Assembly: GCA_965200355.1 (NCBI GenBank)
Contig: OZ241351.1
Span: 3,286,001-3,350,000, forward strand
Length of the DNA stretch: 64,000 bases
Reading direction: 5' to 3'
From: Bin18 sp965200355
GTDB taxonomy: Bacteria; Desulfobacterota; Binatia; Bin18
Shown here: positions 42,495 to 52,259 of the stretch, one piece after another
How the letters are laid out: the number at the start of each line of letters is the position of its first letter
Numbering within the stretch: the stretch's first letter is position 1
Made by a program: the position numbers and the translations under genes
Notes under the pieces: model-generated
Seen by the model: only the letters and a program-made list of their open reading frames with translations
Told to the model about the DNA's origin: nothing
The model's database searches: none

Positions 42495-43730
42495 TCACGA
42501 AGCTAACGGAAGGGGACCGGAGTCTCCGAGGGCGGCGGCGTCTGGCGTATCCTGACGTCCAGCGCTCTCAGGCGTGGGCGCGCTCGTCCCCAACTTCTCG
42601 GCGTCAAGCAATATCTTCATGATGGTATTATGCAGGATGGGCCGAAAAGCCGTAATTTTTTCGTTCTTCCGGTGGGGATGGACTCGATTACTCAGCATAA
42701 TGATGTGGGTGTTCCGCTCCAGATCAATCCATACCGAGGTGCCAGTAAAGCCCAGGTGGCCGATGGAACGGGACGAGAACAATTCCCCGGCACTGGACCC
42801 GTGGGGGGCCGGCGTATCCCATCCGCAGGCCCAGGTCGAATCTGGCACGGCGGGGTTCACGGTCCAAAAGTCGCGCACAACAGCCGCGGGCAGAAAGGGA
42901 TGGCTGCCAGCATGACAGGCCACCAAAGCACTGACTAAGCGATCAACCTCATCAATGGGCGCAAAGAGACCGGCATGGCCAGAGACGCCCCCCATGGCGT
43001 AGGCATTGTCGTCGTGGACCTCACCACATAAGAGACGTTTACGCCACGGACAGCGTTCGGTCGGCGCGATCATCTCGGTGGCTGTTTCATATTTTTTCTG
43101 ACGGAGCCTCTCAAGATTGATAAACCCAATCGCTTGCAAACCGAGTGGACGATAGATTTTGTTCCAGCAGTATTGGTCCAGACTCGTGCCGCTCATATCC
43201 TCAACCAACGCGCCGAGCAACATAAAGCCAAGGTCGCTGTACAGCGCGCGCGAACCCGGTGTATATTCGGCCTTTTCGCGTTGGACTTGGGCATAGATGA
43301 AATCTCGCGCACTCTGTGAGCCCAGCGTCGCGAGCTGGGTGATTTTCTTTTTTCGCGGTCTGAGACTTTCATAGTAAGGCCGCCACGCCGGCAGCCCAGA
43401 GGAATGCGAGAGGAGTTGTCGTATGGTTGTCGTCGTTTTGCCACACGTCCCAAAGTTTGGGAAAAAGCGGCTGATCCGATCATCGAGTCGGACTTTCTTT
43501 TCCGCCACGAAGCGCATCAGCGCCACTGTGGTTGCCAGCGGCTTGGTCAGTGAAGCCAGATCAAACACCGTCTCTTCGCTGAGCGACGCGGCATCAGGCT
43601 CCAGGCTCCGATACCCGTGCGCCTTGCGATAGACCACCTGTCCGTTTTGCCGGACTAAAACAACAACGCCAGGAAACGTCCCGTCTTGCACCGCCTTTTC
43701 CAACACCACATCCACCGCCGAGAAGTCCAT
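42495..43730 (-). CDS. serine beta-lactamase-family hydrolase
   Basis: 411 aa. The class C/DD-peptidase-like nucleophile motif S60-L-T-K63 sits in FDLASLTKPLATT; Tyr164-Ser-Asp replaces the usual YxN; the third box reads HLGFTGTSVWID near residue 320. No clear signal peptide, so it may act in the cytosol, as many EstB-type esterases do. Likely a serine hydrolase of the beta-lactamase fold acting on peptides or esters; true beta-lactamase activity is not supported. It starts 11 bases after the LD-carboxypeptidase stop, in a minus-strand cell-wall cluster with mpl. Confidence 0.9.
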   Translation of the reverse strand: MDFSAVDVVLEKAVQDGTFPGVVVLVRQNGQVVYRKAHGYRSLEPDAASLSEETVFDLASLTKPLATTVALMRFVAEKKVRLDDRISRFFPNFGTCGKTTTTIRQLLSHSSGLPAWRPYYESLRPRKKKITQLATLGSQSARDFIYAQVQREKAEYTPGSRALYSDLGFMLLGALVEDMSGTSLDQYCWNKIYRPLGLQAIGFINLERLRQKKYETATEMIAPTERCPWRKRLLCGEVHDDNAYAMGGVSGHAGLFAPIDEVDRLVSALVACHAGSHPFLPAAVVRDFWTVNPAVPDSTWACGWDTPAPHGSSAGELFSSRSIGHLGFTGTSVWIDLERNTHIIMLSNRVHPHRKNEKITAFRPILHNTIMKILLDAEKLGTSAPTPESAGRQDTPDAAALGDSGPLPLAS

Positions 43731-43741
43731 CTTCCCTCCTT

Positions 43742-44680
43742 TTATGTTACTGCTGACTCAAGGAATGCGAGTTGTTTCCGCCTGGCATCGAGACGAACAC
43801 GGGTGCCCAAGGGGAGGGCGAAATTCTCTTCACCGTGCCCGGCCGGCAGACCAAACCCAACTGGATAGGAATAATCTGCAAATGCGTCAGCAATAACAGA
43901 CAGGAGTAAGGTCGGATCATCTTCCGTTCCCCAACATCCTTGCATATCCCCAAACACAACCCCCGCCAGATGTTCCAACATGCCGCCCTGCTTGAGCTGG
44001 ACGAGCATCCTATCAATACGATACGGCTTTTCGCCGATATCTTCAAGAAACAAAATAGCGCCGCGCGGATCAAAAGCAAAGGGCGTCCCGAGTGTTGCCA
44101 CCAGGACGGACAAACAGCCACCCAATAGCGGCCCCTCGGCAACACCGGCCCGGAGGGTCGTCGAGAAGGGCAGATATTCATCGCCGGTGCCGTGAGCCAG
44201 GAGATTGAACAGATGGGCGCGGGAGCGTTCGGATAGCCCTTCGGCGAACTCTCCGGCGACAAGGGGTCCATGAAAACAGATCAGGCCGGCCCTTTGGACA
44301 AACGCATTCAGCAGCAAGGTGACATCGCTATACCCGACAAAAATTTTCGGCTGTTGGGCGAAGGTCGCAAAGTCGAGCAGGGGCAGGAGCCGACCGGAGC
44401 CATAGCCGGCCCGGCTGCAAAAGACCGCCTGCACGCGCGGGTCGGTGAACATCGACGTCAACTCCGCGGCCCGACCACGGTCCGTTCCGGCGAAGAATCG
44501 GTCGCGTTGGAGCGCGCCGGCTCCGACCTGGATGGCAAATCCGCCCTGCTCAAGCGCGCGGCACCCCTGCTTCAGTTTATCGGCTTGAACAGCGGCCCCA
44601 GGAGAGACAATGCCGATCCGGTCGCCTGGATTGAGCCGGGGCGGCTTGTGGATGGCCGGCTGCGTCATTTTCATCAGCAT
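43742..44680 (-). CDS. ldcA: LD-carboxypeptidase (S66 family, LdcA-like)
   Basis: 312 aa from the ATG at 44680, where homology begins; two further in-frame ATGs at 44674 and 44668 are possible, and the ribosome site is poor. Family motifs: PGDRIGIVSPGA (about 19-30), VFCSRAGYGSGRLLPLLD, catalytic Ser in IFVGYSDVT, Glu in LFLEDIGEKPYRIDRML and His in GLPAGHGEENFALPLG. It removes the terminal D-Ala from recycled tetrapeptides in the cytosol, giving the tripeptide used by Mpl. First gene of the ldcA / beta-lactamase-like / mpl minus-strand series and divergent from htpG. Confidence 0.92.
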   Translation of the reverse strand: MLMKMTQPAIHKPPRLNPGDRIGIVSPGAAVQADKLKQGCRALEQGGFAIQVGAGALQRDRFFAGTDRGRAAELTSMFTDPRVQAVFCSRAGYGSGRLLPLLDFATFAQQPKIFVGYSDVTLLLNAFVQRAGLICFHGPLVAGEFAEGLSERSRAHLFNLLAHGTGDEYLPFSTTLRAGVAEGPLLGGCLSVLVATLGTPFAFDPRGAILFLEDIGEKPYRIDRMLVQLKQGGMLEHLAGVVFGDMQGCWGTEDDPTLLLSVIADAFADYSYPVGFGLPAGHGEENFALPLGTRVRLDARRKQLAFLESAVT

Positions 44681-44829
44681 CTGGGAAAGATACCATTTGC
44701 GTTCCAAAAAAGAATGATTATTGAAATGATTCCTGAAAAGAATGGAACATTCCAGGCACCGGAGGGCAGACTGTGCCGGCTCGGGCCTGTTTCTATGCTG
44801 GAAGAGGAAAAAATGAAGAGGAGAACATA

Positions 44830-46794
44830 ATGGGGGAACAATCGCATCAAACCGCTGAAACGTTTGCCTTTCAGGCAGAAACCAAACAACTGCTGAATCT
44901 CGTGATTCACTCGCTCTATACCAATAAGGATATTTTTCTGCGCGAACTGATCTCCAATGCGTCGGATGCCTTGGACAAACTGCGCTTTGAGTCGCTGACA
45001 CAGCCGGAGTTGTTGCCCGACGCGGCCGCACTCGAAATTCGTCTGGAAGCGGACAAGCAGAACCGCACCCTGACCATTACCGATAATGGGATAGGCATGA
45101 GCCGCGACGAGGTCGTGAGCAATATCGGGACGATTGCCAAATCCGGGACGCGCACCCTGCTTGAACAGGTCCGGCAGGATGGACAGTCGCCGGAAGCCTT
45201 ATCCGACTTGATTGGCCGTTTTGGCGTGGGCTTTTACTCGGCGTTTATGGTGGCGGATAAGGTCACACTGCTCACCCGCCGCGCCGGCGAGGACAGCGCG
45301 ACGGAGTGGGAATCCACGGGAGGCGGCGAGTATGCGCTACGCGCAGCCGGGCGTTCGCAGAGCGGGACCTCTATCACCCTCCAGCTCAAGCCGGCTGACC
45401 CTGAAAACGGGATTGAGGATTTCACGGACTCTTGGGTGTTGAGCAGTATTGTGAAACGGCACTCCGATTTTGTCACCTATCCGATTAAGCACAAGCAGGA
45501 GCGCGAAGAAATCGAACGGGATGCTGAGGGCAAGCCCAAGGAAGGCGCGCAACCGACCATTGTGGTTGAAGACCAGACCCTCAACTCCTTGAAACCCCTC
45601 TGGACACGGCCACCGTCCGAGGTCACAGAAGACGAATATACCGAATTCTACAAACATATTGCCCACGACTGGAATCCTCCGCTCAGGACGCTCAATTTTC
45701 GGGCCGAGGGACGCTTTGAGTTTCAGGCTCTGGTCTTTGTCCCCTCCCAAGCGCCCTTCGACCTCGCGTTTCACGCCTCGCCGTTCGGGCTTCAACTCTA
45801 CGCCCAACGGGTCATGATTATGGAGCAGTGCGAAGACCTCATTCCGCGCTATCTCCGTTTTCTGAAAGGCGTGGTTGATTCCGCAGACCTGCCGCTGAAT
45901 GTTTCGCGCCAACGCCTCCAGCAGGACCGGCATATTACCCAAATCCGTAACTGGCTGACCAAAAAAGTGCTGGACGCGCTGAGCAGTCTTGCTCAGCAGG
46001 ACACCGAGACCTATCTCAAGTTCTGGGAACCATTTGGGCGGGTGCTCAAGGAGGGACTGAGTACGGACTTTGAGAATAAGGACCGTATCGCCCGGCTGCT
46101 GCTCTTTCCTTCCTCCAAAGACCCGGAAAAGCTCGTCAGCCTGCAAGAATATGTCGAACGCATGCCCCTGGCCCAGCCGGAGATTTTCTATCTCACTGGC
46201 GAGTCACGCAGCGCGGTTGAAAACTCTCCGCACCTGGAAGCCTTTCAGGAAAAAGGCCAGGAAGTCCTGTATCTAACTGACCCAGTGGATGAGTTCGTCG
46301 TGCAAGCCCTGACCGAGTTTGAGGGAAAAAAGCTCAAATCCATCGGCAAAGGCACGGTCCACATCGGCAGCCAGAGCGAACGGGAGGCCACCGAGCAAGC
46401 GCTCAAGCAGCAGTCCGAGAGCTATACGGATTTACTCAATACGCTCCAGAAAGTGCTGGACGAACATATTAAAGAAGTCCGGCTGTCCAATCGGCTGACC
46501 GCCTCTCCAGTCTGTCTGGTCAGTGAGGAGAGCGACCCCAGCCCCCAAATGGAGCGGCTGTTACGCCAGGCGCAGCAAGACCTGCCCAAGCCAAAGCGCA
46601 TTATGGAGCTGAACCCGACCCATCCCCTCCTGGAGAAACTCCAGGAGCGTTTTCAACACGACAACGCTGACCCCCGCCTGAAGACCTATGCCGAATTGCT
46701 GTTTGGCTATGGCCTCCTGGCTGAGGGGTCGGAACTCCCCGACCCGGTCCGTTTTAATACGCACCTGGTGGAACTGATGGCGACCAACCTATAG
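44830..46794 (+). CDS. htpG: molecular chaperone HtpG (Hsp90)
   Basis: 654 aa from the ATG at 44830 (GAGGAGA upstream). ATPase domain signatures: FLRELISNASDALDKLRF (about 36-53), DNGIGM and GTIAKSGT, and GRFGVGFYSAFMVADKV. The middle domain (VFVPSQAPFDL, LPLNVSRQRLQQ) and a shorter C-terminal dimerisation domain follow; total length is a little over E. coli HtpG. It folds and stabilises client proteins under stress in the cytosol. No convincing heat-shock promoter is visible. ispF starts 14 bases after the stop. Confidence 0.97.
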   Translation: MGEQSHQTAETFAFQAETKQLLNLVIHSLYTNKDIFLRELISNASDALDKLRFESLTQPELLPDAAALEIRLEADKQNRTLTITDNGIGMSRDEVVSNIGTIAKSGTRTLLEQVRQDGQSPEALSDLIGRFGVGFYSAFMVADKVTLLTRRAGEDSATEWESTGGGEYALRAAGRSQSGTSITLQLKPADPENGIEDFTDSWVLSSIVKRHSDFVTYPIKHKQEREEIERDAEGKPKEGAQPTIVVEDQTLNSLKPLWTRPPSEVTEDEYTEFYKHIAHDWNPPLRTLNFRAEGRFEFQALVFVPSQAPFDLAFHASPFGLQLYAQRVMIMEQCEDLIPRYLRFLKGVVDSADLPLNVSRQRLQQDRHITQIRNWLTKKVLDALSSLAQQDTETYLKFWEPFGRVLKEGLSTDFENKDRIARLLLFPSSKDPEKLVSLQEYVERMPLAQPEIFYLTGESRSAVENSPHLEAFQEKGQEVLYLTDPVDEFVVQALTEFEGKKLKSIGKGTVHIGSQSEREATEQALKQQSESYTDLLNTLQKVLDEHIKEVRLSNRLTASPVCLVSEESDPSPQMERLLRQAQQDLPKPKRIMELNPTHPLLEKLQERFQHDNADPRLKTYAELLFGYGLLAEGSELPDPVRFNTHLVELMATNL

Positions 46795-46807
46795 GGCCGG
46801 GACCAGC

Positions 46808-47305
46808 ATGGCTTTTCGCATTGGTCAGGGCGTAGACATTCATCGGCTCGTATCGGGACGCAAGTTGGTGCTGGGCGGGGTTGAGGTCCCGTGGACGAAA
46901 GGGCTCCTGGGCCACTCTGACGCCGATGTCGTCTGCCATGCCCTGAGCAATGCGCTCTTGGGTGCCCTGGGCGAGGGGGACATCGGCCAGCATTTCCCGG
47001 ATTCCGACCCGCGCTATCGTGGCGCGTCCAGCCTGGCTCTGCTGCGGGCGGTCATGGAAAAAGTCAAAGCCCAGGGCTACTGCGTGTGTAATGCGGATGT
47101 GACCATCCTGGCCCAACAACCCAAGCTCGCCGGCTATAAAGACGCCATGCGGCAAAACTTGGCGGCCGTCCTGGAGGTCCCTCCCTCGGCTATGAATATG
47201 AAAGCGACGACGGGCGAGGGCCTGGGCTTTATCGGACGCGCGGAAGGGATGCGGGCTGAGGCCGTTGTCCTGCTGCAAACCGCTCCCACCGGGACGCCTG
47301 ACTAG
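46808..47305 (+). CDS. ispF: 2-C-methyl-D-erythritol 2,4-cyclodiphosphate synthase
   Basis: 165 aa, canonical IspF length. Zinc ligands Asp10 and His12 in RIGQGVDIHRL, His44 in LGHSDADVVCHAL, and the active-site loop FPDSDPRYRG, SMNMKATTGEGLGFIGRAEGM are all present. It closes the cyclic diphosphate in the non-mevalonate isoprenoid pathway. ispD is not adjacent, and the pairing with htpG is probably just transcriptional convenience. Confidence 0.96.
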   Translation: MAFRIGQGVDIHRLVSGRKLVLGGVEVPWTKGLLGHSDADVVCHALSNALLGALGEGDIGQHFPDSDPRYRGASSLALLRAVMEKVKAQGYCVCNADVTILAQQPKLAGYKDAMRQNLAAVLEVPPSAMNMKATTGEGLGFIGRAEGMRAEAVVLLQTAPTGTPD

Positions 47306-47357
47306 GCTGGCCCGTCTCTACAAGCGTTCCAACACAGAAGCGGGATGGGACTGGGAC

Positions 47358-48788
47358 CTATTTGAGCGGTTTGGCGGAGAAGCCGGCCTCGCTGTGCGAC
47401 AGGAGCGCCCGTTTGCTATTGACCACCGTCTCCAACACAACCTCATGGCCCCACAGACGATGCAGGTAAGAGAGCGCTTTCTCCGCATATTCAAGCTGGA
47501 GGTCGCGTCCCTCATGGTAGTGTTTGACATACAGGCTGCGGTTCTGGTTGTAATCCGCGTCTTCAATTTTAATGACCGGCACCCCACCCATACCCACGTT
47601 CTTAATCAGGGTTTCCTTGATCTCCCGCCAGCCGTCGGTATCGGCAACCTTGGAGATGACCAAATTTTCGCCGCGGGGCTCATATTCAAACATGTCCATC
47701 TCGCGCATGAGTTCTTCGGTCAGAAAGCGGCGCAGGAACGAGGCGTCTCGGTCTACTTCACGGACCTCGAACAGCGTTTGGGTGCCGGTTTTGGTTGGGC
47801 GGCCATATTTCTCAATCTCTTCTGGAGTCGGGTCGTCGTGACGGCGTTTAATATCATCCCACACCTTGAGGCCCAGGTAGTAGGGGTTCAGGTCCTTGGG
47901 AAAGGGCCGCACGACCTGGTTATGTCGGACGAGAAATTCAAGATACAGGTCTTGGGGCAGGTCGAGGCTGTTCATGATTTCGCGGTGCCAGTAGCTGGCC
48001 CAGCCCTCGTTCATGATTTTCGTCTCCATCTGGGGAATGAAGTATTGTGAGGTCTCGTGCACGATGGTGAGCAGGTCTCGCTCCCAGTCACTCAGGTTGG
48101 GGTTATAGTCACGGATGAACAGTAAGATATCCTCTTCTGGCGCGGCCGGCAGTTTGTTGAGGTCTGGGGTTTCCACCTCGTCCGGCTGGTGCAGGTCTTC
48201 AAAGGGGTCGGCCAGGGGACGGACCGAGGCGAGCAGCCGTTCCCGCTGCGCCTGGGGCGTGAGCTTTTTGATCGCCAGATTGCGCCGACACTGCAACGAC
48301 AGGCCGTGGGCGGCATCCAGAATCCCTTCGACCTGCTCCACGCCAATGGAAGGGTCTTCCAGATAGGAGCGCACCCGGTCGGCATGGACCTTGAAGCGAC
48401 TCAGGGTGTGCTCGGCCTGGGTCGTTTTGAAGGTAAAATTATTTTTGAAAAAATCATTATGTCCGTAGACATGGGCAATGGTCAGGATTTGGAGACAGAA
48501 CGAGTTGTCAGTCATCAGGTAGGCGATGGACGGGTCAGAGTTGATGACCATCTCATACGGCAAGCCGGACACGCCGTAGTCGTACATGGTTTTGAGCTTC
48601 TCAAAGCTCTTGCCGTAGGACCAGTGCGGGTAATGCGACGGCATCCCCGAATAGGCCATATAGCCCAGCATCTGGTTGTGGTCACACACCTCGAACTCTT
48701 GATCAAAACAGGACAAGCCGAATTCCTGGACCTTGACCCGAATTTTTTCGTCCCAGTGCTCCAGGTCTTTCACCGCCCACGCATCCAT
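47358..48788 (-). CDS. spoVR: SpoVR family protein (YcgB-like)
   Basis: 476 aa from the ATG at 48788 (GGAGCAGGT upstream); the frame is open to 48914 but that part overlaps the upstream gene. SpoVR features: YGLSCFDQEFEVCDHNQMLGYMAYSGMPSHYPHWSYGKSFE near the start, DEFDDLL-like PEEDILLFIRDYNP, HETSQYFIPQMETKIMNEGWASYWH with the HE..H/NEGWA set, and the C-terminal LVLETVVNSKR. Function in non-sporulating bacteria is unclear, but it is strongly linked to PrkA and YeaH. Last gene of the three-gene stress operon, with a 28-bp gap after yeaH. Confidence 0.93.
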   Translation of the reverse strand: MDAWAVKDLEHWDEKIRVKVQEFGLSCFDQEFEVCDHNQMLGYMAYSGMPSHYPHWSYGKSFEKLKTMYDYGVSGLPYEMVINSDPSIAYLMTDNSFCLQILTIAHVYGHNDFFKNNFTFKTTQAEHTLSRFKVHADRVRSYLEDPSIGVEQVEGILDAAHGLSLQCRRNLAIKKLTPQAQRERLLASVRPLADPFEDLHQPDEVETPDLNKLPAAPEEDILLFIRDYNPNLSDWERDLLTIVHETSQYFIPQMETKIMNEGWASYWHREIMNSLDLPQDLYLEFLVRHNQVVRPFPKDLNPYYLGLKVWDDIKRRHDDPTPEEIEKYGRPTKTGTQTLFEVREVDRDASFLRRFLTEELMREMDMFEYEPRGENLVISKVADTDGWREIKETLIKNVGMGGVPVIKIEDADYNQNRSLYVKHYHEGRDLQLEYAEKALSYLHRLWGHEVVLETVVNSKRALLSHSEAGFSAKPLK

Positions 48789-48816
48789 ACCTGCTCCTCG
48801 GCCGTTGCCAACGGCC

Positions 48817-50040
48817 CTATTGTTCTGCCGGCGGGTGTGTTTTCGTCGCCAGCGGCGTGCGCTCTTTTGACATAAACGTCCGAAAGCTCGGCCAAATATC
48901 TTCTTTGCGCTCAATCAGCACGGTCTGAAAATTCTCAGCTTCCAGCCGGCGAAAGATATTCAGCATCGAGCTTTCGTAGTACCGCGAGCCCAGCGGCTTG
49001 ATCTCGCCATAGCCAAACAGGTTACACTGCGCGCACAGTTCTTGGGCGGCCTTGAGGGCCGCGGGGTTATCCGAATCAAAATTGTCTCCATCCGAACAGT
49101 GAAAGGCGTACAGATTCCACAGTGAGGGATGATAGCGGGCCTGGATCACTTCGAGCGCCTTATGATAGCCAGAGGAGATAAACGTCCCGCCGGACTCGCC
49201 CTTATAGAAAAATTCTTCCTCGGTGACTTCTTTTCCCTCGGTATGGTGCGCGATAAAGGCAATCTCGACGTTGCGGTATTTGGTGCAGACAAATTGATAC
49301 AGCAAGAAGAAAAAGCTGCGCGCCAGGTATTTTTTCAGGGTATCCATCGACCCCGAGGTGTCCATGATGCACAGCACCGCGGCATTGGATTCCGGGCGGA
49401 CATCTTCGACCAGATGACGATAGACCAGGTCTTCTTTGCGAAAGGGGAAACGGGGCCCCTCGTCCGCGGGGTCGCTGTCCGGTCCGGTGGCGGCCAAGCG
49501 ACGTTTTATCCGGGATTTGACCGTGCGCTTCTTGTCGAGCCGCAGCCGGATGCCGGCTTTGCGAAAGCCCTTGCGCTTGCTGATGCGGTCGGACAGGACC
49601 TCACGCAAAATTTTGCGCTCCATATCCGGGAGTTCAAGGTCCTCGAACATGATCTCGACCAGCTCTTCCAGGGTGACATCGGTCTCATAATAATCGACAC
49701 CGGGCTGATTGCCGGCTTTGTCCTCGCCCTGCCCGTGGCCGGTGCCATCGGTCTTACCAATGACCTGGCCTTTTTCTGAGTTGCCGTCTCCCTGTCCAAC
49801 CCCGGAGGCGTTTTCGCCGTAGATAAAGCGGTATTCCTTGACCCCCCGGATGGGCACCTTGATGACTTTATCTTTGTTCTTGCCGATGATGGACTCTTCA
49901 GCAATCAGGTCGGCGATGTTCTCGCGCACCGCCTCTCTGACCTTCTGCCGGTGCCGCTGCCGGTCGCCAGCACTGCGGTCGGAACGTAGCGCATCGGACG
50001 ACGAGTACGGACGAAAGATCGCGTTGATTGTTGGTTTCAT
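48817..50040 (-). CDS. yeaH: YeaH/YhbH family protein (DUF444, von Willebrand factor A-like)
   Basis: 407 aa from the ATG at 50040; a second ATG three codons earlier (50049) is possible. The family start INAIFRPYS...DRQRHRQKVREAVREN is followed by a conserved TVKSRIKRRL segment, the MIDAS metal motif DTSGSM (Asp near 227) of a vWA domain, and FFFLLYQFV. A Gly-rich acidic insert lies at about 75-110. Works with the PrkA kinase; exact activity is unknown, but vWA proteins act as binding adaptors. Sits between prkA (52 bases upstream) and spoVR. Confidence 0.93.
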   Translation of the reverse strand: MKPTINAIFRPYSSSDALRSDRSAGDRQRHRQKVREAVRENIADLIAEESIIGKNKDKVIKVPIRGVKEYRFIYGENASGVGQGDGNSEKGQVIGKTDGTGHGQGEDKAGNQPGVDYYETDVTLEELVEIMFEDLELPDMERKILREVLSDRISKRKGFRKAGIRLRLDKKRTVKSRIKRRLAATGPDSDPADEGPRFPFRKEDLVYRHLVEDVRPESNAAVLCIMDTSGSMDTLKKYLARSFFFLLYQFVCTKYRNVEIAFIAHHTEGKEVTEEEFFYKGESGGTFISSGYHKALEVIQARYHPSLWNLYAFHCSDGDNFDSDNPAALKAAQELCAQCNLFGYGEIKPLGSRYYESSMLNIFRRLEAENFQTVLIERKEDIWPSFRTFMSKERTPLATKTHPPAEQ

Positions 50041-50091
50041 ACCAGGCACCGCCTCAACTCACCTCCGAAGGTCAGCGTCTCAAGGGGCAGA

Positions 50092-52023
50092 TCAGTCTTT
50101 CCACAAATGGTTAGCTGCGTATTTTAAGATCACGTCCACGCTGTCCTCGGGATAGCCGAGTTCGATTAAGCGCCGCACCATGGCCGCATGTTTTTGCTGC
50201 TGTTCCTCGTCTCGCGTCCGCGCCTTGGTAATAATACGGCTGATATCCCGCACGGAGCTCATCAGCTTTTTCTCGATTGCGTCCTTCAGCGGCTCATAGC
50301 TCTCATAGCCGACCTTCTCGCCCCGGCGTAAGGCCGCCCAGAGATAGGCAATCACCTCTTGGCGGAAGCCGTCCGCGGCCGAGCCAATAATCGCAATCTG
50401 CTCCTCAATGGATTTGAGAAAGCCCTCGTCCGGCAAAAGTTCTTCCTTGGTATTGCGGTCTTTGACCTTGGTTTGGTTCACATACGCTTCGGCATGGTCC
50501 AGATAGTTCTGAAAGAGCGCTTCGGCTTGTTCCTGATAGGAATAGACAAAGGCTTTGGTAATCTCCTTCTCCAGAGTTTCCAGGTATTCCTTGTGAATGG
50601 TGTCTTGCAGAAACTCCAGATACTGCTTGCGAAGGTCGTCGGCCATTTCCATTTCCTTGACCATCCGAATCAGGGCTTCGCGTACACTGATCGGATTAAT
50701 CGAGGACCCCCCGTCCGACAGGGCATTGTCGAGCGCTTTCATGATAAAGCGGGTGGAGATACCGGACATGCCTTCGCGTTTGGCATCCTCGCGCAGTTCT
50801 TTCACCGTGATCTTTTTGGTCCGGCCTTTTTCAACCACCTCTTCGCCGTTGTATAGGCGCAGCTTGGTCATCAGATCGCATTTTGGCGAGGGCTCCAGCC
50901 GGGACAGAATGGCAAACATGGCCGCGATTTCGAGCGTATGCGGGGCCACGCTGGCCCGGAAGTCGGAATTGCACAGCATCTTCTGATAGATTTTGACCTC
51001 TTCCGACTGTCGTAAATTATAGGGCACCTTGACCACCACGATGCGGTCCAGAATCGCCTCATTGGTGTGGTCGGCCTTGAACTTCTGCCACTCCGCTTCG
51101 TTTGAATGGGCCACAATGACCGTATCGACAAACACCGTCCCATGCCGACCTGGCGCTGGCACGAATTTCTCCTGCGTGGCCGTAATCATCGCGTGCAGAT
51201 ATTCCGTCTCATTCTTAAAGACCTCAATAAACTCGACCATGCCCCGGTTGCCGACGTTGAAGGCCCCGTTCAGTTCGAGCACGCGCGGGTCGCCTTCTGA
51301 ATAGCGGTCCAATTTTGAGATGTCCTCCGAGCCGATCAACACCGAAGTATCCTGATTATTCGGGTCAACCGGCGGGACGACTCCAATCCCGCGACGGTTC
51401 CGTTTGGAAAAACCGACCGTGGTGACCGGCATTTCCTCATACCGGTTTTTGAACTCCTCACGCAGACGCCAACGAGTCACCGGACATAAATCTCCTTCGA
51501 TACGCACATCAAGCATCTTCTCGAATTCCTTGCGTAAATGGCGCGGAATGAGCAGGAGCGGCTCTTCGTACATCGGGGAACCCGCAATCGCATAGACCGG
51601 ATCGAGCCCTTCAAGCCCGCGCTGGAGCTTCTCAACCAGCGAACTCTTGCCGGCCCCGACCGGTCCCATGAGATAGAGCACCTGCCGGCTTTCTTCACCC
51701 CGCATCGCCGCGGACTGGAAGTAGCGCACGATTTGGGCCAGGGTCTCCTCAATGCCGAAGAATTCGTCCTTGAAGAAATTATACACCTTGAGGGATTCGT
51801 TCTTGAACAGCCGTCTGATGCGTGGATCATCGGTCTCATTGATACGGGAGACCCCTTCACGCAGGATCATGTCATAGGTCCGCGCATGGGCGTGCTTCAC
51901 CACAGCCGGGTCTTTGCGTATCTTTTCTAAGTACTCAATAAAGGTCCCGCTCCAGTGTTTGCTCTCTTGGTTTTCCCGGTCTGCCTGGATGATCCGTTCA
52001 AAGACATTTTGTTGTGTGTCCAT
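50092..52023 (-). CDS. prkA: PrkA family serine protein kinase (YeaG-like)
   Basis: 643 aa, the standard PrkA length. AAA-type nucleotide site LMGPVGAGKSSLVEKLQ (Walker A residues 120-128), IGSEDISKLDRYSEGDPRVLELNGAFNVGNRGMVEFIEVFK, VDTVIVAHSNE, and the C-terminal kinase domain (FVYSYQEQAEALFQNYLDHAEAYVN) are all present. PrkA proteins, in operon with yeaH and spoVR, respond to starvation and stress in enteric bacteria and to sporulation in Bacillus. First gene of the operon, downstream of a tandem 19-bp repeat with TATAAT boxes. Confidence 0.95.
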   Translation of the reverse strand: MDTQQNVFERIIQADRENQESKHWSGTFIEYLEKIRKDPAVVKHAHARTYDMILREGVSRINETDDPRIRRLFKNESLKVYNFFKDEFFGIEETLAQIVRYFQSAAMRGEESRQVLYLMGPVGAGKSSLVEKLQRGLEGLDPVYAIAGSPMYEEPLLLIPRHLRKEFEKMLDVRIEGDLCPVTRWRLREEFKNRYEEMPVTTVGFSKRNRRGIGVVPPVDPNNQDTSVLIGSEDISKLDRYSEGDPRVLELNGAFNVGNRGMVEFIEVFKNETEYLHAMITATQEKFVPAPGRHGTVFVDTVIVAHSNEAEWQKFKADHTNEAILDRIVVVKVPYNLRQSEEVKIYQKMLCNSDFRASVAPHTLEIAAMFAILSRLEPSPKCDLMTKLRLYNGEEVVEKGRTKKITVKELREDAKREGMSGISTRFIMKALDNALSDGGSSINPISVREALIRMVKEMEMADDLRKQYLEFLQDTIHKEYLETLEKEITKAFVYSYQEQAEALFQNYLDHAEAYVNQTKVKDRNTKEELLPDEGFLKSIEEQIAIIGSAADGFRQEVIAYLWAALRRGEKVGYESYEPLKDAIEKKLMSSVRDISRIITKARTRDEEQQQKHAAMVRRLIELGYPEDSVDVILKYAANHLWKD

Positions 52024-52082
52024 AGAGCGATCCTTGTATGCGTCCGACAGGTTGCGTTGACAGTGCCTTTTCGCCTCTCACC

Positions 52083-52120
52083 GGCATTATAGGAAGTCTC
52101 AGGCATTATAGAAAGCCTAG
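52083..52120 (-). promoter_or_regulatory. tandem 19-bp repeats with TATAAT boxes upstream of prkA
   Basis: GGCATTATAG-AAG-CT is repeated at a 19-bp period (52083-52101 and 52102-52120, 15 of 19 identical). Read on the minus strand each unit contains TATAAT (52086-52091 and 52105-52110), 63-82 bases before the prkA ATG. No good -35 is found, so overlapping promoters or a tandem activator/repressor site are possible. Confidence 0.45.
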
Positions 52121-52174
52121 AAACGGCTTCGGTCTGGTATTTTTCGACCGACACACGTGGGGGGGTTTTGAGAG

Positions 52175-52249
<75 letters not shown>

Positions 52250-52259
52250 GGGGGAAGAA

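Noticed and set aside
42495..43730. Antibiotic beta-lactamase
   Set aside because: SxxK is present but YxN is replaced by YSD and there is no clear export signal; it sits in a murein-recycling cluster, so a general serine hydrolase is more likely.
44711..44760. AT-rich stretch upstream of htpG resembling a sigma-32 heat-shock promoter
   Set aside because: A TTGAAA-like box is present but no CCCCAT-type -10 at proper spacing; it lies inside the region before ldcA and is not convincing.
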